Assembly: GCA_019636015.1 (NCBI GenBank) | Contig: JAHBYJ010000002.1 | Location: forward strand, 1-64,000 | Direction of reading: 5' to 3' | Source: Parvibaculaceae bacterium | Lineage (GTDB): Bacteria > Pseudomonadota > Alphaproteobacteria > Parvibaculales > Parvibaculaceae | DNA length: 64,000 nucleotides | Part shown: one piece after another, positions 54,430 through 64,000 of the stretch | Numbering within the stretch: the stretch's first letter is position 1 | Layout of the letters: each line of letters starts with the position of its first letter | Notes under the pieces: model-generated | The model's input: the letters and a program-made list of their open reading frames with translations, nothing else | Databases searched by the model: none | What the model was told of the DNA's origin: nothing | Made by a program: the position numbers and the translations under genes

Positions 54430-56769
54430 CTATTCCGCCGCCTTGCGGCCCCGCTGCAGGATTTCCCAGAGCTTGAGCGGCGTCACCGGCATGTCGATTT
54501 CCTCGATGCCGTAAGGCGCAAGCGCGTCGATCATCGCGTTGATGAAGGCCGCCGGCGCTCCGACCGTGCCGGCCTCGCCCGCGCCCTTCACGCCAAGCGC
54601 ATTGGAGCGTGCGGGAATTTCATTGTAGCTCACATCGAAATCCGGGAAGTCGGCCGCGCGCGGCATCCAGTAATCCATGAAGGAGCCTGTGACGAGCTGC
54701 CCGTTCGCATCATAGACCGCATGCTCGCCCATCGCCTGGCCAAGCCCCTGCACGATGCCGCCATGCACCTGCCCCGCGACAAGCAGCGGATTCAGGATCT
54801 GCCCGAAATCGTCCACCGCCGTGAAGCGCGTCACGCGATAGACGCCGGTATCGCCGTCGATCTCCACTTCGCAGATATGCGCACCGTTCGGAAAGGTATT
54901 GCCCTTCTGCGTATATTCGCCGTCTCCTGCAAACTCGCCCAGATCGGCCTGGCCTTCCGCGATTTTCGCCACGGCGAAGAGGTCGATCGCCTTGTCCGTG
55001 CCCGCGACCGCGAACACTGGTTCGCCGTCCGCCCCGCGATATTCGATATCGGCCTTCGCCGCTTCGAGTTCGTTTGCCGCGATCTCGCGGCCCTTCTCGA
55101 TCAGCTTGTCGGAAGCGTCCGAAATCGCGCCGCCCGCCATGTAGAGCGCCTTGGAGCCGCCGGTCCCCGCACCGCCGGGCAGCACGTCGGAGTCGCCGAG
55201 ATGCACCTTGATCTTCTCGCCATCGATGCCGAGTCGCGAAGAGACGAGCTGCGTCCAGGCCGTCTCATGCCCCTGCCCGTTCGTCTGCTGCCCGGTCCAC
55301 ACATGGACGAGCCCGTCCTTCGGATCGACGGAGATGCGCGCATAATCCGCCATACCCGCCGCCGTACGCTCGACATAATAGCTATAGCCGATACCGAGAA
55401 GCTTTCCGTCTCGCTCCGCCGCCGCGCGCCGCGCGGCAAAGCCCGCCACATCGGCGCGTTTCATCGCATCGTTGAGATTGCGCTCGAAATCGCCGGAATC
55501 GAAAGGCAGCGACGGGGCCGCATTGAGCGGCATGGCGCTTGGCGGCACGAAATTGCGGCGGCGGATGTCGTCGGGCGAAAGTCCCATCTCCCGCGCTGCC
55601 TTCTCCATCAGCCGTTCGATCACATAGGAAGCTTCCGGCCGCCCCGCACCGCGATAGGCGTCCACCGGCACCGTGTTCGTATAGACTGCGCGCACGTGAT
55701 TATGCATCGCGGGCACCATATAGACACCCACATGCATGCCGCGCGGCGCGAGGGAGGGAATGAACGGCCCGAACTGGCTCTGATAGGCGCCGAGATTGGC
55801 GATCGTGTCGACCTTCACGGCGAGAATCTTGCCGTCCTTGTCGAGCGCAAGCGCGGCTTCCGTCGCATGGTCGCGGCCCTGGCTGTCCGTGAGAAAGCTT
55901 TCCGAACGATCCGCCGTCCACTTCACCGGGCGGCCGATCGCTTTCGAGGCAAACAGCACCAGCGGATATTCGGGATAGACGAACGTCTTCATGCCGAAGC
56001 CGCCGCCAACATCCTCCGTCACCACGCGCAGCTTCTCGACAGGGATATTCAGCGAGTGCTTCGCGATATTCGTGCGCATGCCATGCACGCCCTGGCTGCA
56101 CACATAGAGCGTGTAGTGATCGCGATCAGCCTCATAATTCCCGAGCGCCGCGCGCGGCTCCATGGCAGCCACGACGATGCGGTTATTGACGAGATTCACC
56201 CGCGTCACGTGATGCGCGGCCTTCATCGCCGCTTCGACGGATGCGGCATCGCCGATCGACCAGTCATAGGCGAGATTGCTCCCATTCTCTTCCCAGATGA
56301 CCGGCGCATCCGCCGCAAGCGCGCCCGCCGTATCCGCGACCACGGGCAGGTCTTCATAGTCGACCATCACGAGGTCCGCCGCATCGCGCGCCGGCGCCGG
56401 CGTTTCGGCCACAACCATCGCCACGAGATCGCCGACATGTCGCACGCGGTCGCGCGCGATCAGCCAGCGCGTCGTCTTGTAGATCGGCGTGCCGTCCTTG
56501 TTCTTCAGCATGTCGGCAGCAGGTGAATAGACCGTGCCGAGCCCCGCCTCTTCCGCGTCCTTGCCGGTATAGATGGCGACGACGCCCGGCGCCGCCTTCG
56601 CATCCTCCGTATCGATGCTCACGATCCGCGCATGGGCATGGGGACTGCGCACCATCACTGCATAAAGTTGACCGGGCAGCGAGATGTCGTCCGTGAACCG
56701 CCCCTGACCTGAAATCAGCCGCATGTCCTCGACGCGCCGCGCCGGCTGCCCCACACCGAACTTCACCAT
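54430..56769 (-). CDS. Xanthine dehydrogenase/CO-dehydrogenase-like large (Mo) subunit
   Basis: 779 residues, full length. Molybdopterin-binding motifs GGGFGMKTFVYPEY, AYRGAGRPEA (the loop typical of form II CoxL-like proteins, not AYRCSFR of true CO dehydrogenase), QTNGQGHETAW and VKGAGEAGTVGAPAA with the catalytic Glu. Oxidises an aldehyde, purine or similar. Small (2Fe-2S) and medium (FAD) subunit genes are not adjacent, so it must take partners from elsewhere or the gene is an orphan. Confidence 0.88.
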   Translation of the reverse strand: MVKFGVGQPARRVEDMRLISGQGRFTDDISLPGQLYAVMVRSPHAHARIVSIDTEDAKAAPGVVAIYTGKDAEEAGLGTVYSPAADMLKNKDGTPIYKTTRWLIARDRVRHVGDLVAMVVAETPAPARDAADLVMVDYEDLPVVADTAGALAADAPVIWEENGSNLAYDWSIGDAASVEAAMKAAHHVTRVNLVNNRIVVAAMEPRAALGNYEADRDHYTLYVCSQGVHGMRTNIAKHSLNIPVEKLRVVTEDVGGGFGMKTFVYPEYPLVLFASKAIGRPVKWTADRSESFLTDSQGRDHATEAALALDKDGKILAVKVDTIANLGAYQSQFGPFIPSLAPRGMHVGVYMVPAMHNHVRAVYTNTVPVDAYRGAGRPEASYVIERLMEKAAREMGLSPDDIRRRNFVPPSAMPLNAAPSLPFDSGDFERNLNDAMKRADVAGFAARRAAAERDGKLLGIGYSYYVERTAAGMADYARISVDPKDGLVHVWTGQQTNGQGHETAWTQLVSSRLGIDGEKIKVHLGDSDVLPGGAGTGGSKALYMAGGAISDASDKLIEKGREIAANELEAAKADIEYRGADGEPVFAVAGTDKAIDLFAVAKIAEGQADLGEFAGDGEYTQKGNTFPNGAHICEVEIDGDTGVYRVTRFTAVDDFGQILNPLLVAGQVHGGIVQGLGQAMGEHAVYDANGQLVTGSFMDYWMPRAADFPDFDVSYNEIPARSNALGVKGAGEAGTVGAPAAFINAMIDALAPYGIEEIDMPVTPLKLWEILQRGRKAAE

Positions 56770-56862
56770 GAACGGACCTCACTCGAATGCGTGAAGGGTG
56801 CGAGGATTGGAGCCCGCACCCGGAATGGAATATCGCCGGCGCAGGACGCGCCGGAGCGCGGA

Positions 56863-57639
56863 TCAATCGCGGAACGTGGGATCGATCCGGTCGAGCGTGC
56901 GCAGAAGCGCCGGCCAAGCGAGATTGCCGATGCCGTGCTTCTTGTGGAACATGCCCTGATCGGCCGTCTTCTCCGGCACGCCGGGATTGGGCATGGTGAG
57001 CTTCACGCCGCCCGAAAGCGCGCGCACCTGCATGGTGCAGGCCCGCTCCAGGAAATAGAGCCGCAGGAAAGCATCGGCACAGGTTGCGCCCGCCGTCAGC
57101 AGCCCGTGATTGCGCAGGATCATGCAATGTTTGCTGCCGAGATCGGCGACAAGCCGCTCGCGCTCGTCATGCTCGAGCGCGATGCCTTCATAGTCGTGAT
57201 AGGCGAGGTCTTCGAGCACGATCATCGCCGTCTGCGACAGGGGCAGCAGCCCGTCCGCCTGCGCCGATACGGCCACGCCATCGTCGGAATGCGTGTGGAT
57301 CACCGCATTCGCATTCGGCACGGACATGTGCACCGCGCTGTGGATGGTGAAGCCTGCCGGATTCACCGCATAATCCGTCGGCATGACGATATTGCCGTCG
57401 AGGTCGATCTTCACGAGGCTCGACGCCGTGATCTCGTCGAAGCTCATGCCGTAGGGATTGATGAGAAAGTGGTGCTCCGGTCCCGGCACGCGCGCCGAGA
57501 TATGCGTATAGATGAGGTCGGACCACCCGTAATGCGCGACCAGCCGGTAGGTGGCCGCAAGGTCCACACGCACCTGCCACTCCGCCTCTGTCACCAGTTC
57601 GCGAACGGGAACGTCTCTGAAATCTGCAGCCACGGACAT
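56863..57639 (-). CDS. Class II aldolase/adducin family protein
   Basis: 258 residues. Zn-binding histidines in VIHTHSDDG (about 114) and RNHGLLTAG (about 180), plus TYRLVAHYGWSDLIYTHISAR. Family members are sugar-phosphate aldolases and related lyases. ATG 57639 sits 5 bases after GGAGG; the upstream frame is cut off as non-coding. Substrate unknown. Confidence 0.88.
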   Translation of the reverse strand: MSVAADFRDVPVRELVTEAEWQVRVDLAATYRLVAHYGWSDLIYTHISARVPGPEHHFLINPYGMSFDEITASSLVKIDLDGNIVMPTDYAVNPAGFTIHSAVHMSVPNANAVIHTHSDDGVAVSAQADGLLPLSQTAMIVLEDLAYHDYEGIALEHDERERLVADLGSKHCMILRNHGLLTAGATCADAFLRLYFLERACTMQVRALSGGVKLTMPNPGVPEKTADQGMFHKKHGIGNLAWPALLRTLDRIDPTFRD

Positions 57640-57727
57640 GGCGCCCTCCACTTCCTGAAAACCGGATTCTTCGTTCCGGTCAGTGTGGCACGAGGCGGGG
57701 CCCGCCTGCAAACCGTGAGCCGCCCGA

Positions 57728-58027
57728 TCAGGGGAATCCGGGCTCGCGCGCCTCAGCCGAGCCGAGTTCCTTGTCATAAAGACAGGCCCAGTCCGTCACG
57801 CGACCCGCCGCCTCCGACGAAGCCGGCCATTTGCCATGCACGACGACAAAGACATGCCGCTCGAAATTCGTCACTGGCGTGTCGATTTCCGGCTCGTCGA
57901 GCCCGGAGGCGGCGATGCAGGCAGCCTTTGCCGCCTCCTCCAGCTCCGCCCAGGCATCCGGCGACGAGGCAAGCGCCCCGGAAACGGAGAGGGCGAACGC
58001 GCCCGCGGTGATCGCAATCCGTTTCAT
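57728..58027 (-). CDS. Small secreted hypothetical protein
   Basis: 99 residues with signal peptide MKRIAITAGAFALSVSGALA and a mature part holding two Cys (KAACIAASG, DWACLYDK). Overlaps the FAD oxidase stop by 4 bases, hence in its operon. No family recognised. Confidence 0.6.
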   Translation of the reverse strand: MKRIAITAGAFALSVSGALASSPDAWAELEEAAKAACIAASGLDEPEIDTPVTNFERHVFVVVHGKWPASSEAAGRVTDWACLYDKELGSAEAREPGFP

Positions 58028-59433
58028 TCCGCCGCCCTCGCCTGGGGCACGGGCTCAAGCACCTTGCCGGGGTTGAGAATGTTTTTCGGATCGAGCGTGC
58101 GCTTCAGCAGCCGCATCAGTGTCACTTCCTCAGGGTTGCGCGACCAGTCGAGATAAGGCCGCTTTTCGAGCCCGATCCCATGTTCCGCCGAGACGGAGCC
58201 GCTGCGCTTGCGCAACTCTCCATACACGACGGCTTCCACGCCGCGCCGCGTCTCGATATTCGCATCCGGAAAGCGCCCTGGAATGACATGCAGATTCCCG
58301 TCGCCGAGGTGACCGAACACCATCAGCGAACTGGAAGGCCACTTCGCAGCGAGGCCCTTCCGCACTTCTGCGATATAGCTCTCCATATCGGCAATGCCGA
58401 GGCTCACATCGAAGGTGAACATCGGATAGGTGTGCACCACCTGCCCCACATCGTCCCTGAGCGCCCACATCGCATCGCGCTCCGCCTGGCTCTTGGCGAT
58501 CACCGCATCCGAAATCTCGCCCGCCTCCAGCGCCTCCATCATCGCCGCCTCGAAGCGCGCCGAGTCCGCCTCCTGATCGCCGCCCATCGACTCGACCAGC
58601 ACATAGTAAGGGTGGCCATGCGCGATGATCGGCTTCCCCTTGGCGGGCTCCATGGTCACGAGCTTGTAGAAATCCTCCCACATCACTTCGAAGGCGGAGA
58701 GCGTGCCGCCAAGCGCGCGCTCCATATGCCGCAGGAATTTCGGCAATTGCTCGAAGCTTTCGACCGCGACAAAGCCCGTATCCTGCGAGCGCGGCTTCGG
58801 CCAGACGCGAAGCACCGCCCGCGTGACGACGCCGAGCGTGCCCTCCGAGCCGATGAACATGTGCTTGAGGTCGTAGCCCGCATTATTCTTGATGAGCTTG
58901 TTCATCGAGGTCATCACCGTGCCATCGGCAAGCACCGCCTCAAGCCCGAGCACCATGTCCCGCGTCATGCCATAGCGGATCACGCGGTTGCCGCCCGCAT
59001 TGGTGGAAATATTGCCGCCGATGGTGGCGGAGCCCCGCGCGCCGAGATCGAGCGGGAAGATGAGCCCTTTTGCCTCCGCCGCCTCGCAGACCGTCTGTAG
59101 CACGCAGCCCGCCTGCACCGTGATCGTGCCGCCCGCCTCGTCGATCTCCTCGATCTTGTTCATGCGTTCGAGCGACAGCGCGATATGCCCGTCCGCCTCG
59201 CCGCCTTCGACCAGCCCCGTCTTGCCGCCCCACGGCACGACCCCCTCGCCCGCCGCGTGGCAGAGCTTCAAGGCCGCAGACACCTCTTCCGTTGTCGCCG
59301 GGCGCAGCACCGCCGCAGGCACGCCGAGCTTGCTCCAGCCGCCCTGCGCCTTCTCCGCCGCATCCGCCCCGGTCAGCACGCCCTGGGGGCCGAGCGCCGC
59401 CTTCAGCTTCGAGATGAGATCGTCCGATGCCAT
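58024..59433 (-). CDS. FAD-binding oxidase (GlcD/D-lactate dehydrogenase-like)
   Basis: 469 residues. FAD-binding type 4 domain: VPWGGKTGLVEGG, ATIGGNISTNAGGNRVIRYGM, GSEGTLGVVT; C-terminal FAD-oxidase domain with VFGHLGDGNLHV and EHGIGLEKRPYL. It oxidises a 2-hydroxyacid such as glycolate or D-lactate and passes electrons to the respiratory chain. Operon with the small secreted protein below. Confidence 0.9.
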   Translation of the reverse strand: MASDDLISKLKAALGPQGVLTGADAAEKAQGGWSKLGVPAAVLRPATTEEVSAALKLCHAAGEGVVPWGGKTGLVEGGEADGHIALSLERMNKIEEIDEAGGTITVQAGCVLQTVCEAAEAKGLIFPLDLGARGSATIGGNISTNAGGNRVIRYGMTRDMVLGLEAVLADGTVMTSMNKLIKNNAGYDLKHMFIGSEGTLGVVTRAVLRVWPKPRSQDTGFVAVESFEQLPKFLRHMERALGGTLSAFEVMWEDFYKLVTMEPAKGKPIIAHGHPYYVLVESMGGDQEADSARFEAAMMEALEAGEISDAVIAKSQAERDAMWALRDDVGQVVHTYPMFTFDVSLGIADMESYIAEVRKGLAAKWPSSSLMVFGHLGDGNLHVIPGRFPDANIETRRGVEAVVYGELRKRSGSVSAEHGIGLEKRPYLDWSRNPEEVTLMRLLKRTLDPKNILNPGKVLEPVPQARAAE

Positions 59434-59495
59434 GTCGTCCTCCCGGGGTCACGTTCTTGGATGCGACTATAGCGCGAAAGCGGTGCGCATGCGCC

Positions 59496-60986
<1,491 letters not shown>

Positions 60987-61094
60987 GGGCCTCCCCTTTT
61001 TCTTGGGGCTGAGGCTAACCCGGCGCGCGGCCCGGCAAAAACCCCTTTAGCGCAAGGGGGCGAAATTTCGCTGACCCGATGCTATATTCCGGTC

Positions 61095-62117
61095 ATGGAC
61101 ATGGACCGCCCTGCCGCAAAGCCGGAAATGATCGACCCCTTCGGGCGGACGGTTTCCTATCTGCGCGTCTCGGTGACCGACCGCTGCGACTTCCGCTGTG
61201 TCTATTGCATGTCCGAACATATGAGCTTCCTGCCGAAGCGCGACCTGCTGACGCTGGAAGAGCTTGACCGCCTCTGCTCGGCCTTCATTGCCAAGGGCGT
61301 CCGCAAGCTCCGCCTCACGGGCGGTGAGCCGTTGGTTCGCCGCGATGTAATGGTGCTGATCCGCGCGCTCGGCCGCCACCTCGAAACCGGCGCGCTCGAC
61401 GAACTGACGCTGACGACCAACGGCAGCCAGCTCGCTCGCTATGCGTCCGACCTATTCGCCGCCGGCATCCGCCGCATCAATGTCTCCGTCGACACGCTGG
61501 ACGAGGCCCGCTTCCAGGAGGTCACCCGCTGGGGCCGCCTCCCCCAGGTGCTGGAAGGCATCGAAGCGGCAAAGCGCGCCGGGCTCAAGGTGAAGGTCAA
61601 CACGGTGGCGCTGAAAGGCGTGAACGAGGCGGAAATTCCCTCGCTCATCGAATGGGCGCATGGCGAGGGACACGACCTCACGCTGATCGAAACCATGCCC
61701 ATGGGCGATATCGACGGCGACCGGACGGACCAGTATCTGCCGCTGTCCGACGTCCGCCGCTCGCTCGCACAGCGCTGGACGCTGGACGATCTCGCCGAGC
61801 GCACGGGCGGTCCCGCTCGCTATGTCCGCGTGAAGGAAACCGGCGGCAAGCTAGGTTTCATCACGCCGCTGACGCATAATTTCTGCGAAAGCTGCAATCG
61901 CGTCCGCCTCACCTGCACGGGCACACTCTATATGTGCCTCGGCCAGGAAGACGCGGCAGACCTCCGCGCACCGCTCCGCGCCAGCGAAAGCGACGACCTC
62001 CTCCATGCCGCCATCGACGAAGCGATAGGACGCAAGCCCAAGGGCCATGATTTCGTCATCGACCGCGCCAGCAATCGCCCCGCCGTTCCCCGCCACATGT
62101 CGCTCACTGGCGGCTGA
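61095..62117 (+). CDS. moaA: GTP 3',8-cyclase MoaA
   Basis: 340 residues. Radical SAM cluster CDFRCVYC, second 4Fe-4S cluster near the C-terminus [18 protein letters not shown] and the terminal Gly-Gly (SLTGG). First step of molybdopterin synthesis, from GTP. Relevant here because a molybdenum hydroxylase lies 4 kb upstream. ATG 61095 selected to start directly with the conserved N-terminal segment. Confidence 0.95.
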   Translation: MDMDRPAAKPEMIDPFGRTVSYLRVSVTDRCDFRCVYCMSEHMSFLPKRDLLTLEELDRLCSAFIAKGVRKLRLTGGEPLVRRDVMVLIRALGRHLETGALDELTLTTNGSQLARYASDLFAAGIRRINVSVDTLDEARFQEVTRWGRLPQVLEGIEAAKRAGLKVKVNTVALKGVNEAEIPSLIEWAHGEGHDLTLIETMPMGDIDGDRTDQYLPLSDVRRSLAQRWTLDDLAERTGGPARYVRVKETGGKLGFITPLTHNFCESCNRVRLTCTGTLYMCLGQEDAADLRAPLRASESDDLLHAAIDEAIGRKPKGHDFVIDRASNRPAVPRHMSLTGG

Positions 62118-62120
62118 ACC

Positions 62121-62462
62121 TCACCTCTTCGTCTGCCCCCTTGCCCAATCAAGATAATCCTCGTTCCCGCCAAGGATCGGCAGCACCAGCATGGCTGGCA
62201 CTTCATAGGGGTGGAGCGCCCGAAGCCGCGCCATCGCCTTCTCCTTCAGCGCCTCTTTCGTCTTGATGAAGACGGCTACTTCCTCGGTCTTTTCCACCGC
62301 CTCCTTCCATTCGTAGACGGAGCGCATGCCGGGATGGATGTTGACGCAGGCCGCCAGCCTCTCGCGGACCAATGCCTCGGCCGCCTTCTCGGCCTCCGCC
62401 ACCGAGCCGAAGGTCGAATAGAGGAAGATGAACTCACCCTCCGCTTGCTTATCGCCGCTCAT
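62121..62462 (-). CDS. cutA: CutA divalent-cation tolerance protein
   Basis: 113 residues. Typical trimeric CutA1 pattern: AEALVRERLAACVNIHPGMRSVYEWKEAVEKTEEVAVFIKT and HPYEVPAMLVLPI. Convergent with moaA, 3 bases apart. Exact role in metal tolerance is debated for the family. Confidence 0.93.
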   Translation of the reverse strand: MSGDKQAEGEFIFLYSTFGSVAEAEKAAEALVRERLAACVNIHPGMRSVYEWKEAVEKTEEVAVFIKTKEALKEKAMARLRALHPYEVPAMLVLPILGGNEDYLDWARGQTKR

Positions 62463-62524
62463 ATGCTTACCTCTGCTGACACTGCGGGGCCCCGCCCCTA
62501 ATATGCCAGCGCAAGCAGCGAAAG

Positions 62525-63301
62525 ATGAAGCCGATGAGTTTCGACAAGATCGCCTTCGTGGCGACCGAAATGCCCGAGGCCCAGGCCGCGCTGGCCCGCC
62601 TGACCGCGCAATATGGCGCCGCCTCTCCGGACGAGGCGGATGTCATCGTCGCGCTGGGCGGCGACGGCCTCATGCTGCAGACGCTTCATGAACACATGAA
62701 CCGCCGCATCCCGATCTACGGCATGAACCGGGGTTCCGTCGGCTTCCTGATGAACGAATATCGCGACGACACGCTGAAGGAACGGCTTGCGGCCGCCGAG
62801 CGCGCGACCATCCATCCGCTGAGGATGCGCGCCACGCTTGCCGATGGCAGCCGCCAGGAGGCGCTGGCGATCAATGAAGTATCGCTGCTCAGGGAAACCT
62901 ATCAGGCCGCCAAGATCCGCATCTCCATCGACGGCAAGACGCGCATGGAAGAATTGATCTGCGACGGCGTGCTGGTCGCGACGCCCGCGGGCTCGACCGC
63001 CTACAATCTCTCCGCCCAGGGCCCCATCGTGCCCATCGACGCCGCGCTTCTCGCGCTTACGCCGATCAGCGCCTTCCGCCCCCGCCGCTGGCGCGGCGCG
63101 CTGCTCTCCCACAGGGCGAAAGTACGGTTCGACATTCTCGAAGCGGAAAAGCGTCCCGTCAGCGCGGTTGCCGACCACACTGAGTTCCGCCGCGTCCGCG
63201 ATGTAGAAGTCGAGGAGGACAGCTCCATCGACCTCTACATGCTCTTCGATCCCGACCATGGGATCGAGGAACGCATCATCACCGAACAGTTCCTCTACTG
63301 A
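62525..63301 (+). CDS. nadK: NAD kinase
   Basis: 258 residues. [13 protein letters not shown] (GGDG motif, about 43-47), [13 protein letters not shown] (NxGxxGFL), NEVSLLRE and [24 protein letters not shown]. Makes NADP from NAD. Length matches the short alphaproteobacterial form. Start at 62525 or at MSFDK nine bases later. Confidence 0.93.
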   Translation: MKPMSFDKIAFVATEMPEAQAALARLTAQYGAASPDEADVIVALGGDGLMLQTLHEHMNRRIPIYGMNRGSVGFLMNEYRDDTLKERLAAAERATIHPLRMRATLADGSRQEALAINEVSLLRETYQAAKIRISIDGKTRMEELICDGVLVATPAGSTAYNLSAQGPIVPIDAALLALTPISAFRPRRWRGALLSHRAKVRFDILEAEKRPVSAVADHTEFRRVRDVEVEEDSSIDLYMLFDPDHGIEERIITEQFLY

Positions 63302-63313
63302 GCGGCTTCGTCT

Positions 63314-64000
63314 TCAGCCGGCCTTCGGCTTCGCCACATTCGCGGCGGAGGAAAGCGGCTCGTCCGTCACGCTGTAGCCTGCTTCCGCCGGAATGCGCAG
63401 CACGGGCTCGCCCTTCTCGTTCTTCGTCACCTGCGGCTCCACCGTCACGACGGGCGTCTTGCGCGCAGTTTCGATGGCATGGGCCACATTCGGGCTGCGG
63501 CCGACCTTTTCGACGTTCATCCGTGTCGGGAAGATGATGGTGCGCGTGCCTGCATCCGCTTCCTGAAGCGCAAGTTGCGGCCGGATCCAGACGCTGTCGA
63601 CCGACTCCGACCCGTCATGCACGGCGAGATGATCTTCCGGCGCGCTTGCGAGATAGAAGCGCGTGTCGAAGCGCTTCGGCATCATGTTCGGCGTGATCCA
63701 GTGCGCAAACGGCGTCAGTGCATCGCCGCAGAGCCGCAAGCCTTCCCTCGCCAGAAAATCGGCGATGCCGATTTCGCCCCGGTTGAGCGGGTCGCGATAG
63801 TGTTCCAGTTTCTTCAGCCGTCCGGCATCGATCAGCGAACCCGTCTGCTCGCTGCGGGCCAGCAGGACGCCCGATTCCTCGAACGCCTCGCGGATCGCCG
63901 CCACGCGCATCGAAAATTCCCAGTCGTCGAGGCCTTCCATGCCGTCCGCGCGCTCGCGCACGCCCGGCGCCATGTCGAGCTTGTCCACCTTGCCGCCCGG
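63314..64000 (-). CDS. Nudix hydrolase (5' end beyond the window)
   Basis: At least 229 residues, truncated by the window edge: the visible sequence starts PGGKVDKLD, the beginning of the Nudix neighbourhood, and continues AAIREAFEESGVLLARSEQ, the Nudix-box core REAFEESG. The following FAHWITPNMMPKRFDTRFYLA is typical of larger Nudix proteins of the NUDT19-like group. Hydrolyses a nucleoside-diphosphate derivative, substrate unknown. The C-terminus has an added hydrophilic tail. Confidence 0.85.
   Translation of the reverse strand, partial: PGGKVDKLDMAPGVRERADGMEGLDDWEFSMRVAAIREAFEESGVLLARSEQTGSLIDAGRLKKLEHYRDPLNRGEIGIADFLAREGLRLCGDALTPFAHWITPNMMPKRFDTRFYLASAPEDHLAVHDGSESVDSVWIRPQLALQEADAGTRTIIFPTRMNVEKVGRSPNVAHAIETARKTPVVTVEPQVTKNEKGEPVLRIPAEAGYSVTDEPLSSAANVAKPKAG

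Overview
The window is GC-rich chromosomal DNA from an alphaproteobacterium. Codon and GC use, a phage homologue of GapR, the small-molecule catabolism genes and the tRNA-linked palindromes all fit the Hyphomicrobiales/Parvibaculum side of the class; I cannot name the species from sequence alone. It holds one complete transposable (Mu-like) prophage flanked by ordinary housekeeping and catabolic genes.

Left flank (1-2451): rlmB (23S rRNA 2'-O-methyltransferase), a convergent glutathione S-transferase / NTF2-like pair, and tRNA-Thr(TGT), directly followed by half of a palindromic repeat.

Prophage (2452-44541, 42,090 bp): both ends can be placed to the base. The host sequence ATCAG is duplicated on each side (2447-2451 and 44542-44546). 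The element begins TGT and ends ACA, and both ends carry copies of one 11-base motif (GCGCCASATGG), taken as the transposase binding site. The phage map runs right to left. A LexA-type repressor and a small membrane protein (plus strand) face Ner, the MuA-type DDE transposase and the MuB ATPase. A long run of small, overlapping early genes follows, including a GemA homologue, a GapR/DUF2312 protein and a free-standing DnaA domain IV. A Mor/C-type activator stands immediately before the lysis genes. The head genes are Mu-like (small and large terminase, gp29 portal, MuF fused to a probable nuclease domain, protease with nested scaffold, GpT capsid). The tail is lambda-like and siphoviral: G/GT chaperones with an A AAA AAC slippery site, a 1072-residue tape measure, a NlpC/P60 tail protein and a TipJ tip. 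The last block is a Com-like protein, a C5-cytosine methylase overlapped by a second reading frame, a Dam-type methylase and an SRAP protein. This is the mosaic of RcapMu/B3/D3112-type phages. No gene in it is visibly broken.

The prophage sits inside a palindromic element (17-base arms) that originally lay between tRNA-Thr and a GIY-YIG nuclease gene. A second copy of the palindrome overlaps the 3' end of that nuclease gene, which now has a frameshift.

Right flank (44547-64000): two Rap1a/Tai-like secreted proteins bracket an aminotransferase/glutamine-synthetase-like operon. Next come an SDR, a possible ferritin-like protein and a TetR regulator with a nearby dyad, an MFS transporter, a methyltransferase, an AraC regulator, an orphan molybdenum hydroxylase large subunit, a class II aldolase, an FAD-linked oxidase, glycerol kinase, moaA, cutA, NAD kinase and the 3' part of a Nudix gene.
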